Positions 47,807 to 57,417 of a DNA stretch of 64,000 nt are shown here, in pieces. The stretch is from contig JAJFFK010000019.1 of assembly GCA_021776655.1 (NCBI GenBank), forward strand, positions 19,119 through 83,118, read 5' to 3'. Made by a program: the position numbers and the translations under genes. Source of the stretch: Henriciella sp. Lineage in GTDB: Bacteria > Pseudomonadota > Alphaproteobacteria > Caulobacterales > Hyphomonadaceae. The notes beneath the pieces are model-generated. The model had not been told where the DNA came from. It did no database searches and was given only the letters and a program-made list of their open reading frames with translations. How positions within the stretch are numbered: the first letter of the stretch is position 1; the number at the start of each line of letters is the position of its first letter.

Positions 47807-49135
47807 ATGTCTGATTTGAAAACAGTTGAAGTTAACTTTGATGGTTTGATTGGCCCAAGCCACAATTATGGCGGTATGTCGGCTGGAAACCTTGCCAGTG
47901 CAGCAAATTCTGGGGATATTTCGAACCCACGGGAGGGGGCTCTGCAAGGTTTGGAGAAGATGCGCCATCTGTTGCGTGCTGGCTTCACACAAGGGGTCTT
48001 ACTGCCTTTGCCGCGTCCGAATTTTGACCTGCTGGTTGCAGCCGGATTCTCAGGCTCGGACGGTGAGATTTTAGCGGCAGCGGCCAAGCAGGCCCCGCGT
48101 CTGTTGCGCGCCGCGTATAGCGCTAGTTCGATGTGGGCAGCGAATGCGGCGACGATTTCGCCGTCTGCCGACACGAGCGATGGTCGACTACACTTAACAG
48201 CGGCCAATCTATCGACGATGTTGCATCGCAGTTTTGAGCATCCAGATATGGTTGCCAATTTGATTGCGGTCTTTGGAGAACCTGACAAATTCGCAGTGCA
48301 TGCGGCGTTACCGATGCATTCTGACTTCGCGGATGAGGGGGCGGCTAATCATGTTCGGCTATGTTCTGAACATGGCGCTTCGGGGGTTGAATTGTTTGTC
48401 TATGGCCGCAATTCGCAACAGGCCGCGACAAATTTCCCGGCGCGTCAGACCCGTCTTGCGGGCGAAAGTATTGCGCGCTCGCACGGTGTTGATGCCTCAC
48501 GAACGGTCTTTGCTCAGCAGTCAAAAGCAGCGATTGAGGCGGGTGCTTTTCACAATGATGTTGTCTGCGTTGGGACATTGAACACGCTGTTTTTTCACGA
48601 GTTAGCCTTTGAAAACACTGAGGAAATCCTGACCGATATACGTCGCGCGGCAAGCGGTCTGTTCGACCTCAAGCCGGTCATGGTGGCGCAGGCTGAAGTG
48701 CCAATCGAAGACGCTATCGGGTCATACTTGTTCAACTCTCAACTGTTGCAGTGGCCAGGGGAAGATCGACTGGTTCTTCTGGCACCGTTGGAAACGCAGG
48801 AGACGGAAAGTACGCGGGCGTACTGTGAGCGCCTGGTCGCCGGAAACGGGCCGATTGGGCGAGTGGAATATATCGACGTTCGCCAGTCAATGCGTAATGG
48901 TGGCGGGCCTGCTTGCCTGCGATTACGGGTCGTAATGACGCCGGATGAGGTCGCTTCATGCCATCCAGACAGTCTGCTGGATGAGCGTAGGATAGATGCC
49001 TTACAAGCGGTGGTTAAGCGTATGTATCGCGATCAGCTGTCATCCGCTGATTTGGCCGATGTAGACTTTGCCAACGAGTGCCGCGCCGCGCGTGAGGCTT
49101 TGCTTGACGTTCTGCACTTATCGGAACTGGCTTAG
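47807..49135 (+). CDS. astB: N-succinylarginine dihydrolase AstB
   Basis: A 442-residue amidinotransferase-fold enzyme that releases two ammonia and CO2 from succinylarginine, the second AST step. DGLIGPSHNYGGMSAGNLAS at the N-terminus (given within the 20-residue limit), WAANAATISPS, HFNDVVCVGT-like text (here FHNDVVCVGT, with the catalytic His) and RNGGGPACLRLRV (catalytic Cys) are diagnostic. Length is normal. The third AST enzyme, the transaminase AstC, is not in the window and may be supplied by ArgD elsewhere. Confidence 0.96.
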   Translation: MSDLKTVEVNFDGLIGPSHNYGGMSAGNLASAANSGDISNPREGALQGLEKMRHLLRAGFTQGVLLPLPRPNFDLLVAAGFSGSDGEILAAAAKQAPRLLRAAYSASSMWAANAATISPSADTSDGRLHLTAANLSTMLHRSFEHPDMVANLIAVFGEPDKFAVHAALPMHSDFADEGAANHVRLCSEHGASGVELFVYGRNSQQAATNFPARQTRLAGESIARSHGVDASRTVFAQQSKAAIEAGAFHNDVVCVGTLNTLFFHELAFENTEEILTDIRRAASGLFDLKPVMVAQAEVPIEDAIGSYLFNSQLLQWPGEDRLVLLAPLETQETESTRAYCERLVAGNGPIGRVEYIDVRQSMRNGGGPACLRLRVVMTPDEVASCHPDSLLDERRIDALQAVVKRMYRDQLSSADLADVDFANECRAAREALLDVLHLSELA

Positions 49136-49138
49136 CGG

Positions 49139-50284
49139 ATGGCGACCTTTCCGTTTGAGATCAAAGCGACGAGCGGGGCTGCGCGCACCGGCGTGCTGAA
49201 AACACCGCGAGGCGACATTCGGACCCCGGCTTTCATGCCAGTTGGAACGGCGGGAACGGTCAAAGCCCTGTACATGGATCAGGTCGCGGACACCGGCGCT
49301 GATATCATCTTGGGCAACACCTATCACCTGATGCTTCGCCCCGGAGCGGAGCGCGTGAACAGGCTTGGTGGCTTGCATGCATTTTCGAAATGGCAGGGGC
49401 CAATCCTGACCGATTCTGGTGGCTTTCAAGTCTGGTCCTTGAGCCAGTTGCGCAAAATGGATACCGAGGGCGTAACATTCCGAAGCCACATTGATGGCTC
49501 CGAGCATCGCCTGACGCCGACTCGGTCGATCGAGATTCAGTCGGACTTGCTCGGCGCCGATATCGCGATGCAGCTTGACGAGTGCACCGACTGGCCGAGC
49601 AGTCCTGACGAAGCCGCCCGGTCAATGGAACTGTCCTTGAGCTGGGGAGATAAATCACTGCAAGCTTTTGGTGACCGCACGTCGCAAACGCTGTTTGGCA
49701 TCGTGCAGGGATCGACCTATCCTGATCTTCGTGAAGCTTCAGCCAAGGCGGTGAGCGCTCAGGGGTTTGGCGGCATCGCAATCGGTGGTCTTGCGGTCGG
49801 CGAAGGGCATGATGCGATGTGTGGGACAATCGATCTGACCGTGCCGCATTTGCCGCCGCAATACCCGCGATACGTGATGGGCGTAGGCAAACCGATTGAC
49901 CTGATTGAGGCGGTCGCGCGCGGCATCGATATGTTCGATTGCGTCTTGCCGACTCGGGCTGGTCGCCATGGCCAGGCATGGACATGGGACGGGCCGATCA
50001 ATTTGAAGAATGCGAAATTTGCCGAGGATCTGTCACCGCTGGATGCGGCAGTGAATTGCCCAGCTAGTAATGACTATTCGCGGGCCTATCTGCACCACCT
50101 GGTCAAGTCTGGCGAGTATCTTGGGTCGATGGTGTTGACCTGGCACAATACGGCGTTCTTTCAGGCGCTTATGGCAGCAATTAGATCCGCAATAGCAGAC
50201 GGCACGTTTGATAATATGCGGACTGATTTGTCAGTCCGTTGGGCAAGCACCAAATCCAAGCCTAAGACAAGCGTAGCTATTTAA
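49139..50284 (+). CDS. tgt: Queuine tRNA-ribosyltransferase Tgt with altered zinc motif
   Basis: A 381-residue TIM-barrel enzyme that swaps guanine 34 for preQ1 in tRNAs with GUN anticodons. Catalytic residues are present: Asp92 ([11 protein letters not shown]) and the nucleophile Asp267 (FDCVLPTR). The alphaproteobacterial text [21 protein letters not shown] (split) follows. The zinc site is unusual. Where E. coli has C-D-C-Y-T-C before [10 protein letters not shown], this protein has V305-N-C307-P-A-S310 before [10 protein letters not shown], so two of three zinc cysteines are lost; the His (His336, LTWHN) stays. It begins 3 bases after astB. The convergent lipoprotein gene overlaps it by 8 bases. 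Confidence 0.95.
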   Translation: MATFPFEIKATSGAARTGVLKTPRGDIRTPAFMPVGTAGTVKALYMDQVADTGADIILGNTYHLMLRPGAERVNRLGGLHAFSKWQGPILTDSGGFQVWSLSQLRKMDTEGVTFRSHIDGSEHRLTPTRSIEIQSDLLGADIAMQLDECTDWPSSPDEAARSMELSLSWGDKSLQAFGDRTSQTLFGIVQGSTYPDLREASAKAVSAQGFGGIAIGGLAVGEGHDAMCGTIDLTVPHLPPQYPRYVMGVGKPIDLIEAVARGIDMFDCVLPTRAGRHGQAWTWDGPINLKNAKFAEDLSPLDAAVNCPASNDYSRAYLHHLVKSGEYLGSMVLTWHNTAFFQALMAAIRSAIADGTFDNMRTDLSVRWASTKSKPKTSVAI

Positions 50285-50870
50285 AGACGATTTTCGATTC
50301 GAGATCTTCAAGTGGGGCAGGGGCGGCCGGAACTGGGCAATCTTTCATCAGGCCAAGACCTTTTAGAAATGTCCGCCTGTGTGAGCCACGCTCATAGGCT
50401 TTCAGGACCTTTCTTTGATAATAGTTAGCCCCGGTCACTGTCCGTACGACACTGCGAAAAGGGATCAACCCGGATGCTCCAGACGCAACCGAGTCGAGAA
50501 ACGCGGTCGAAGCACCGTCGGCGGCACGCTCATCGAGTGACTTCTTGTCCGGCGGCGGAATATCCCAATCGCGGCCAAGAATGTCGGTCAGGGCTTCAAC
50601 CCGCACCGCAATTTCTTCGCAACTGATATTCGTGTCCACATTGTATGGATTGCGGATGGTTTTGAGTAAGTCAGGAATTTTTTTGCGCTTCAGGTTTAAA
50701 TCGGTCAGGGGTGCTGATGCCGCATCGCCAAGACCGTCTCCGGTTCGGTCTAGCGCAGTTTGGTCGACAGGATCAGCGGCGCTGGATCCATCTCCATTGG
50801 TCGCCGGTGTGGTGGCACAGCTCGCCATAACGAGCGCGAGAATAGCGGGAACAATCGATGCTTTTATCAT
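50277..50870 (-). CDS. Predicted lipoprotein, unknown function
   Basis: A 197-residue protein with a lipoprotein signal ([13 protein letters not shown], lipid-attached Cys at about residue 18). After a Ser/Thr/Gly-rich linker the mature part ([41 protein letters not shown] and [22 protein letters not shown]) appears helical. I do not recognise a named family, though similar sequences of this layout occur as hypothetical proteins in hyphomonads (memory only). It overlaps the 3' end of tgt by 8 bases in convergent orientation. Confidence 0.75.
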   Translation of the reverse strand: MIKASIVPAILALVMASCATTPATNGDGSSAADPVDQTALDRTGDGLGDAASAPLTDLNLKRKKIPDLLKTIRNPYNVDTNISCEEIAVRVEALTDILGRDWDIPPPDKKSLDERAADGASTAFLDSVASGASGLIPFRSVVRTVTGANYYQRKVLKAYERGSHRRTFLKGLGLMKDCPVPAAPAPLEDLESKIVFK

Positions 50871-50980
50871 CCCATCATCGAATGCGATTGTGGACTAAAG
50901 ATCAAGCCGAAACATCGCGCGCTTGTGCAGCAAAAACCGTTGACCTGCTGGGAGCGGTCAACTATGTGACCCGTTCGGAT

Positions 50981-51056
50981 GCGCCCATAGCTCAGTTGGT
51001 AGAGCAACTGACTTTTAATCAGTAGGTCACAGGTTCGAACCCTGTTGGGCGTACCA
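50981..51056 (+). tRNA. tRNA-Lys (anticodon UUU)
   Basis: A complete tRNA with encoded CCA (51054-51056). D-arm AGCTCAGTTGGTAGAGC, anticodon stem ACTGA/TCAGT closing a 7-base loop with TTT at 51014-51016, and T-arm CACAGG-TTCGAAC-CCTGT. The acceptor stem pairs GCGCCCA with TGGGCGT; the first pair is G-U, which is less usual but found in some tRNAs. Confidence 0.94.
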
Positions 51057-51216
51057 ATAAACTCTGTAAATTGGCCCTGAGCCTGGATAAAATACTTTGT
51101 CAATAAACTGAAGGTCCACCGTTTTCACGTTTACCGTGATCATATCGATTGTTGTCGCTTATTCAGAGACACTTTGTTACTCAGCATGAATGACGCGGCA
51201 CAAAAAGGAGCACGCG

Positions 51217-52104
51217 ATGAGACGGATTTGGCATTTTAGGCATGTCGGTGGAATTGGCCTTGGTATGGCATTGCTAACTGCCTGTTCAGGCGGTGAGGAT
51301 GCATCGGTGTCGCCGACGGCGGACAATGAGACCACCATTATTGCAGAGGCAACGCAGCCCGCTGAAACACTATTGCCAAAGGAACCGGCAGAGCCTGAGG
51401 CGGAAGATACTGAACGCCCCGACCTTACTGAGACTGACCTCACTGAGACTGACCTCGCAGAGACTAGCCCGGTGGTCGAAGGCGACCCGGCAGAGACGTA
51501 TGATGCGCCGGTCAATATAGATCCCGAAACGCTGATCACGACCGCAGAAGAAGCGGCCTTGGCAGACGCTAATCGCGCCGCTGCGGCGGCGGCGACGACA
51601 GCCGAAGCGATGGCCCGGGAGGAGGCAGATCGCGTTTCCGCTGAAGCAGAAGCCGCTCTTGAAATAGAAGCAGAGGCACTTGCCACAGCGGAAGCGCAGG
51701 CCACAGCGGACGCACAGGCGGCGGCTCGCCAAGCTGAAGCAGAAGCCGCGATTGCCGCGACCCCGCCTGACGGCGTGCTTGTATCTGGTGCCTGGGTGAA
51801 GAAAAAGCGCACTACGAAAGGCACATGGTCGATAGTCCGCGAAGACGGAGCGCTGTTTGTGAAGTTGGATGCCGATTTCAGCACGCGCAACGCACCGGAT
51901 TTGAAGATTTTTCTCTCGCCGCTCAGCGCGGCTCAAGCGGGGAACAAGAATGCGGTTGACGGCTCACTGCTTGTCACGCTGCTGGAGAGCAACAAGGGGG
52001 CTCAGTCCTATCGCCTTCCGGCGGGTACTAATCTTGATGACTATAAGTCGGTCTTGATCCATTGTGAGCAGTACAAGCTCCTGTGGAGCGCGGCGGACCT
52101 TTAG
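51217..52104 (+). CDS. Lipoprotein with C-terminal DM13 domain
   Basis: A 295-residue protein. AAGGAG before ATG 51217 sets the start, which is followed by a lipoprotein signal (GMALLTACSG, Cys about residue 23). Residues about 25-190 are acidic and low in complexity, with the exact-type repeat DLTETDLTETDLAET and a long Ala/Glu-rich helix. Residues about 195-295 are a DM13 domain: VSGAWVKKKRTTKGTWSI, FSTRNAPDLKIFLSPL, and the end YKSVLIHCEQYKLLWSAADL (seen in parts). DM13 has a conserved Cys (in HCEQY) and is thought to bind or pass electrons in hydroxylating systems. No partner gene is nearby. Confidence 0.85.
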   Translation: MRRIWHFRHVGGIGLGMALLTACSGGEDASVSPTADNETTIIAEATQPAETLLPKEPAEPEAEDTERPDLTETDLTETDLAETSPVVEGDPAETYDAPVNIDPETLITTAEEAALADANRAAAAAATTAEAMAREEADRVSAEAEAALEIEAEALATAEAQATADAQAAARQAEAEAAIAATPPDGVLVSGAWVKKKRTTKGTWSIVREDGALFVKLDADFSTRNAPDLKIFLSPLSAAQAGNKNAVDGSLLVTLLESNKGAQSYRLPAGTNLDDYKSVLIHCEQYKLLWSAADL

Positions 52105-52112
52105 GCCCGTAT

Positions 52113-52946
52113 ATGGACCCACGCGTGAACCCTCATGGCTCGATTGCGGCTCACCTGAAGAGCTGGGTCGATAGCTATCGCGACGTTGCGGCGACCCCAT
52201 GCCTGCTCTTTGTCTCAGGCGCGCAAGGGATTGGCAAGTCGACAGCGCTCAGTCAGATAACCAAGCAGAGTGACGGGCAGATAGCGGCGCTCTGCTTGGA
52301 TGATGTCTATTTTGCCCGCGAAGATCGGCTCAAGCTTGCAGATATTGTCCACCCATTGTTCAAAACGCGCGGACCGCCGGGCACCCATGACCTGGGCCTG
52401 CTCGATGAAGCATTGGATATGCTCTTGTCCGCCTCATCAAGCTCTTCAACGCCGATCCCGGCGTTTGACAAAACCCGCGATGACAGATTTCCGCGTGAGG
52501 CGTGGCGCATTTTCACAGGCCAGCCAGCAATTATCATTGTTGAAGGCTGGATGATGGGCGTATTGCCTGACCCGAACGCTCCAACTGCAGAGCCGATCAA
52601 TCAAATTGAAGTTGAAGACAGTCACGGCATCTGGCGCAGATATCAGGAGGAGAAGCTGGCTGATGAATACGCTAAGCTATGGGATAGAGCCGATGGCTTT
52701 CTTCACCTCGACGCGCCAGGCTTTGAAACCGTCCTGGAGTGGCGATTGGAACAGGAGCGGACCAATTTGGGCAGCGCGTCAAACGCGCTCTCACGAGAGC
52801 GGGTCGAGTGGGTGTCACGGTTCATTCTTCACTATGAGCGCCTGACCCGCCGAATGCTTGCAGGTCATCGACGTGCAGGCGTCAGTTTGAAGGTTGACCA
52901 GTCCCGAACGCCATTATCCGATCTGGCGTCCCCGTATTTCCCCTGA
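52113..52946 (+). CDS. P-loop kinase related to D-glycerate 3-kinase
   Basis: A 277-residue protein with Walker A SGAQGIGKST (about residues 35-44), then CLDDVYFAREDRLKLADIVHPLF and RGPPGTHDL, which match the glycerate 3-kinase/uridine kinase-like group (GLYK; E. coli YggC is also similar). VEGWMMG is a Walker B-like segment. D-glycerate 3-kinase phosphorylates glycerate in photorespiration and serine metabolism; in bacteria the substrate is often unproven. The ATG 52113 lies 8 bases after the DM13 stop; a GTG at 52083 inside that gene is possible. Codon use looks like the neighbours. Confidence 0.8.
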   Translation: MDPRVNPHGSIAAHLKSWVDSYRDVAATPCLLFVSGAQGIGKSTALSQITKQSDGQIAALCLDDVYFAREDRLKLADIVHPLFKTRGPPGTHDLGLLDEALDMLLSASSSSSTPIPAFDKTRDDRFPREAWRIFTGQPAIIIVEGWMMGVLPDPNAPTAEPINQIEVEDSHGIWRRYQEEKLADEYAKLWDRADGFLHLDAPGFETVLEWRLEQERTNLGSASNALSRERVEWVSRFILHYERLTRRMLAGHRRAGVSLKVDQSRTPLSDLASPYFP

Positions 52947-53004
52947 TTGTCGGCGCTAATAATCTGCGCGGTAATATTGCCGAGTCAGGTACGAGGAAGG
53001 CTGA

Positions 53005-54153
53005 ATGGACGATAGTTTTGGGTTTTCACGTCTGGCATCCAGGCGTTCAGATAATGAACTTGAGCCAGCGGCCTTCCAAGGTGAAGTTGATGCGTTCCTT
53101 GATCAGGCTCTGACCACAGTCCTGCGTGCAGCAGGCCGTGCGACTACCGGCTTGAAGTCGTCGCCCGCCGCCTGCCAAGCCTGGCGGCAGAAGCTACTTG
53201 AACGCGGTTGGCTCGCCCCGTCCTGGCCGGTCGAGCATGGTGGGGCAGGGTGGAACGCTACCCAGCGGCTCTATTTCGAAAATGCTTGCGCGGCGCGGGA
53301 TGCACCGATCCTGCAATCCTCGGGTATCCGTACGATTGGCCCACTCATCATTGCCGAGGGTTCACAAGCTCAGCAAGCTAGGTATTTACCGGCCATATTG
53401 CGCGGCGAACATGAATGGTGCCAGGGTTTCTCCGAGCCGCAGGCCGGCTCCGACCTCTCGGCTCTGTCGCTTCGGGCCGAGCGTGATGGCGACGAATTTG
53501 TTCTCAGCGGGAGTAAACTATGGACGAGCTTCGCCCAATACGCGACGCATATGTTCCTGTTGGCCCGCTGCGACCCACACTCAACCGGCGGCTCTGGGAT
53601 GGTCTTCTTGCTGGTCGAGATGGACAGGCCGGGGATCAATGTCCGACCGATCCGTTTCATCGATGGTGAAGACGAGACCAATGAGGTGTTTTTCGATGCT
53701 GTCCGCACGCCGGTAGATGACCGCATTGGAAGCATTGGCGAGGGCTGGAAGGCGGCCAAGCGATTGATGGCTATCGCGCGCTCTAACAACACAACGACCG
53801 GGCTTCTCAGGCGCGCGCTACGGGCAGCGCAGCGCGGTGTCATAGAGCAAGCAGGCATGGATGCTGGTTTTGCGTTGCTTTTGGCCGATATGGCGCTGCG
53901 GGTCGACACGTTTGAGGCATTGGAAGTGCGCGTATCGGCGGGCGATATGGCCGTGGCCTCCCCGCAAGCGGCCTCCGCGTTAAAGCTTCTTGCGACCGAG
54001 CTACATCAGGCGATTACCGAAATAGGGTTCGATGCGGCCCCGAATAGCGCCTTTGCCCAGTCGAAATATTTCGCCACCCGCGCAGCAACGATCTACTCAG
54101 GAACCAGCGAAATTCACCGCAACATTCTAGCGCGCGCGATTGGCTGTCCGTGA
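53005..54153 (+). CDS. Acyl-CoA dehydrogenase family protein
   Basis: A 382-residue FAD enzyme. Text: WCQGFSEPQAGSDLSAL (flavin-binding, substrate site), FVLSGSKLWTSFAQYATHMFLLAR, DGEDETNEVFFDAVRTP, and the C-terminal YSGTSEIHRNILARAIG, all typical. The first ~60 residues (FGFSRLASRRS..) are less conserved. It probably oxidises an acyl-CoA or a related thioester, passing electrons to ETF. In many alphaproteobacteria such genes sit in steroid, terpene or branched-chain degradation loci, but no such genes surround it here. AGGAAGG precedes the ATG. Confidence 0.9.
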   Translation: MDDSFGFSRLASRRSDNELEPAAFQGEVDAFLDQALTTVLRAAGRATTGLKSSPAACQAWRQKLLERGWLAPSWPVEHGGAGWNATQRLYFENACAARDAPILQSSGIRTIGPLIIAEGSQAQQARYLPAILRGEHEWCQGFSEPQAGSDLSALSLRAERDGDEFVLSGSKLWTSFAQYATHMFLLARCDPHSTGGSGMVFLLVEMDRPGINVRPIRFIDGEDETNEVFFDAVRTPVDDRIGSIGEGWKAAKRLMAIARSNNTTTGLLRRALRAAQRGVIEQAGMDAGFALLLADMALRVDTFEALEVRVSAGDMAVASPQAASALKLLATELHQAITEIGFDAAPNSAFAQSKYFATRAATIYSGTSEIHRNILARAIGCP

Positions 54154-54194
54154 CATGGCGACCCGCACCGGCCTGCGCTGGGGATTGGCGGCTT

Positions 54195-57100
54195 TTATTC
54201 AGCTGCTGGGCGAATAGCCGCGATCTCATCGAACGGTCCAGGGGCAAGGGCAATATCGGCATTGGCTTGTTGCAAAGTGTTTGCGTCGCGGCCAAAAAAC
54301 CGGGCAATCCTTTCCGGAACTGCTAACCAGACCGGGGTAACAATCAAGGTCATCAAGGTTGAAAATCCAAGTCCAAAGACGACAGCGGTTGCCAGTGGCA
54401 CCCACCATTCAGCCGTCACGCCGCCCATGGTGATAGAGCCTGCTCGGAAGTTTACATTAAGCATGAAGACCATTGGCAAGAGGCCGCAAATCGTTGTTAA
54501 AGTCGTCAGCAATATCGGTCGAATGCGTTGGGCAGAGGCCGCAATCGCTGCTTCCTCACTGGTTCTGCCATCTCGTTTCAAACGCTGGAATGTGTCGAGC
54601 AGAACAATATTATTATTCACGACAATCCCTGCGAGCGCGACTGTACCGGTTCCGATCATCAGGACAGAGACGTACTCCAATATAACCTGTATGCCGATCA
54701 GAACACCTGCAGTCGACAAAACGACCGAAAACAAAGTCAACATGACATGATAGAAATTGTTGAACTCCCAGAGCAGGATAATGCCCATCAGGAAGAGCGC
54801 GGAAATGGCGGCCGTTTTGAAAAAAGCGACAGCCTCTGCATTGTCTTCATCAGCGCCCTCGAAACCAATATCAACGCGTGGGTCAAGATCGGCAGTCGCG
54901 AGCCAGTTCTTGACCTCGGTCACTTTCGCAGCGCCCTCACCTTGCACTTCGGCATTGGCGCGGATTGAGATCAACCGCTTGGAATTGCGCCGGGTAATCT
55001 GGGTAACCTTCTGAGCCGGAACGCGAGTGACAAACTGAGCAAGCGGGACCTGACCGGCAGGCGTGGCAATACGCAATCTGTCGAGCGCTTCAATGCTACG
55101 CTCGCTTTGTGGCAGGCGGACGCGAATATCCAACTCGTCAAGCGCATCGTCGGGGCGGTAGCGACCAACAAGGATGCCGTTGGTCACCAGCTGCACAGCA
55201 GCCCCGATTTGGGCGATGTCGACACCAAACTTGCCAGCTTGAGCGCGGTCGACCTGCAGCTGATATTCAATACCAGGAAGTGGCCGACTGTCGTCAATCT
55301 CCCGCAAGCCATCCATCGAATCGACAAATGCACGAACCTCACCAGCAACCTGATTCAAGGCGAGCGCGTCATTGGAACGAACCGCAATCTGGATATCCTT
55401 GCCAACCGGGGGGCCTTGCTCAAGTTTGACAACTTCGGTGCGCACACCCGGTAAACCGACCAGCGAGTCGCGGATCGATTGTTCTGTTACCCGGCCATCA
55501 AAACCGACATCACGGCCCTTTAGGTTGATGAGAACTCGGCCAATTGTATCTTGGGGCGGCGAGCCGACACCGTCAAAATTGAATTCACCTGAGCCTTCAG
55601 TGCCTGACGTTGCTGCCATCGATTCAATGCCGTCCAAAAGCAGCAAACGATCAGTGGCTCGTGTCACCAACGCGAACTCTTCATCCGCCGAAAGGTTGCC
55701 CTGTGCTTGCACGAAAACATAGAGTTGCTCGGGCTCTACATCGAGAAACAGTTCTGACTTGTGCGGGGTCGCGCCAAACCATGCGAAGATCGAATAAACA
55801 ACGACAAGCGCGCCAATCGTGACCATGATTGGCCGATGGACCAGGGCGGCGGTGGCGCGCGCATAAGACCCGATCCATCCGCTGGCGTCGAGCGGGTCGC
55901 CATCCGCGCCGGACACAGCGGCCAGATCCTCAGGCGCGCTGTCACCGCGTCCGCCAACAACTGATCCCAATACGGGTAAAAAGATCAAAGCCATAAACAG
56001 CGATGCAACGAGCACGAATATCAATGTGATAGGCAGATAGGCCATGAACTTGCCGACGAGGGAGTCCCAGAATAGAAACGGGAAGAATGCCGCAAGTGTC
56101 GTCGCGCTTGAGGCTACAATTGGCCAGAACATCCGCTTGGCTGCAAGTGCATAAGCTTTTTTACGATGCAGTCCTTCTGCCATCTTTCGGTCCGCGTACT
56201 CGACCACCACAATCGCCCCATCGACGAGAATACCAACAGCAATAACCATCCCGAACATCACCATCATATTGATCGTGTATCCGAACACGCCAAGCATCAG
56301 GAACGCCATGACGAACGATCCGGGAATAGCCAATCCGACGAGCGTGGCGGAGCGCATTCCCAGCGCTGCAACAACAATGATCATGACCAGTACAACAGCC
56401 GTAGCGATTGAGGCTTGAAGCTGGCCCAACTGACTATCGATCGTTTTGGACATGTCCGAAGTTAGCGTTGCATTGACGGTTGTGGGCCAGATTTCCTGTG
56501 ACTGGTCAATTATCCTACGGACGTCTGCGACAGTCTCAAGAATATTGGCACCTGACCGCTTTATAATCTGCAGGGATACCGCCGAATTTCCATTGAACTC
56601 CGCATAGACTTCGCGATCCTTGAAAGTGCGCTGAACGGTTGCAACATCAGCCAGGGTGATAACCGCGTCCCCCGAGGTTTTTATCGGCAGGTTGAACGCG
56701 TCTTCGGTTGTTTTTATCAGGCCCGGTACTTTGACTGGAAACCGCCCCTCGCCCATGTCCAGACGACCAGCCGGGACGAGACGATTATTCGAGGAGATGA
56801 CACTGAATATCTCTTGGTATGAGATATTGTAGGTTTCGAGCTTTACCGGATCGATGACGATTTCCAGAACTTCCTCGCGGTCACCCTGCAGGCGGGCCTC
56901 CAGGACGCCGTCCAGGGCCTCGAGGTCTTCCTGCAATGTTTGGGCGATCCTGTATAACCCGCGCTCGGAGGCTTCGCCGTGCAGATTAATTGCCAGAATA
57001 GGAAACAGGGACGCGTTGACTTCGGTAATGATGGGTTCGCGCGCCTCCTCCGGAAACTCACGCTGGGCCAGATCGACTTTTTCGCGGACATCCAGGACAG

Positions 57101-57413
57101 CTTGATCCTGATTGAACGAGACTTCAAATTCAATGATGACCAACCCGGCACCTTCCAATGCAAACGAGTCGATTTGTTTGATCCCTTCAATGCCCTGAAG
57201 CTCAGTTTCAACCGGTCGGATCAGTAAACGCTCAGCATCCTCAGGGGAAACACCCTCGAGCGGGATTGTGACACCGACAATTGGAATCGGAACATCCGGA
57301 TCCGCTTCCTTGGGCAGGTTCACATAGGTGAGTGACCCGGCCAGAAGGGCAACAACCAGTATCACCAGAACCATTCTGGCGCGCCCAATGGCACCGTCAA
57401 TCAATCCATTCAT
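54195..57413 (-). CDS. RND family efflux transporter, inner-membrane pump
   Basis: A 1072-residue polytopic pump with 12 helices and two large periplasmic loops. N-terminus GLIDGAIGRARMVLVILVV, then PKEADPDVPIPIV and IEGIKQI. In helix 4 the usual Asp-Asp is Asp398-Gly399 (GILVDGAIVVVEYADR), and in helix 10 the usual Lys is replaced by Asn (GIVVNNNIVLLD). This pattern belongs to a known subgroup often called simply RND or HAE1-like. The start at 57413 is 4 bases after the adaptor's stop; the open frame extends further but has no site. Substrate unknown. Confidence 0.93.
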   Translation of the reverse strand: MNGLIDGAIGRARMVLVILVVALLAGSLTYVNLPKEADPDVPIPIVGVTIPLEGVSPEDAERLLIRPVETELQGIEGIKQIDSFALEGAGLVIIEFEVSFNQDQAVLDVREKVDLAQREFPEEAREPIITEVNASLFPILAINLHGEASERGLYRIAQTLQEDLEALDGVLEARLQGDREEVLEIVIDPVKLETYNISYQEIFSVISSNNRLVPAGRLDMGEGRFPVKVPGLIKTTEDAFNLPIKTSGDAVITLADVATVQRTFKDREVYAEFNGNSAVSLQIIKRSGANILETVADVRRIIDQSQEIWPTTVNATLTSDMSKTIDSQLGQLQASIATAVVLVMIIVVAALGMRSATLVGLAIPGSFVMAFLMLGVFGYTINMMVMFGMVIAVGILVDGAIVVVEYADRKMAEGLHRKKAYALAAKRMFWPIVASSATTLAAFFPFLFWDSLVGKFMAYLPITLIFVLVASLFMALIFLPVLGSVVGGRGDSAPEDLAAVSGADGDPLDASGWIGSYARATAALVHRPIMVTIGALVVVYSIFAWFGATPHKSELFLDVEPEQLYVFVQAQGNLSADEEFALVTRATDRLLLLDGIESMAATSGTEGSGEFNFDGVGSPPQDTIGRVLINLKGRDVGFDGRVTEQSIRDSLVGLPGVRTEVVKLEQGPPVGKDIQIAVRSNDALALNQVAGEVRAFVDSMDGLREIDDSRPLPGIEYQLQVDRAQAGKFGVDIAQIGAAVQLVTNGILVGRYRPDDALDELDIRVRLPQSERSIEALDRLRIATPAGQVPLAQFVTRVPAQKVTQITRRNSKRLISIRANAEVQGEGAAKVTEVKNWLATADLDPRVDIGFEGADEDNAEAVAFFKTAAISALFLMGIILLWEFNNFYHVMLTLFSVVLSTAGVLIGIQVILEYVSVLMIGTGTVALAGIVVNNNIVLLDTFQRLKRDGRTSEEAAIAASAQRIRPILLTTLTTICGLLPMVFMLNVNFRAGSITMGGVTAEWWVPLATAVVFGLGFSTLMTLIVTPVWLAVPERIARFFGRDANTLQQANADIALAPGPFDEIAAIRPAAE

Positions 57414-57417
57414 GGCT

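Noticed and set aside
49305..49985. 226-codon minus-strand frame inside tgt
   Set aside because: Arg/Ser-rich shadow of the Tgt coding frame, no motifs.
51177..51890. 237-codon open frame on the minus strand, rich in Ala and Ser
   Set aside because: It is the mirror of the Ala/Glu-rich linker of the DM13 lipoprotein; its low complexity comes from that repeat and it has no ribosome-binding site or family text.
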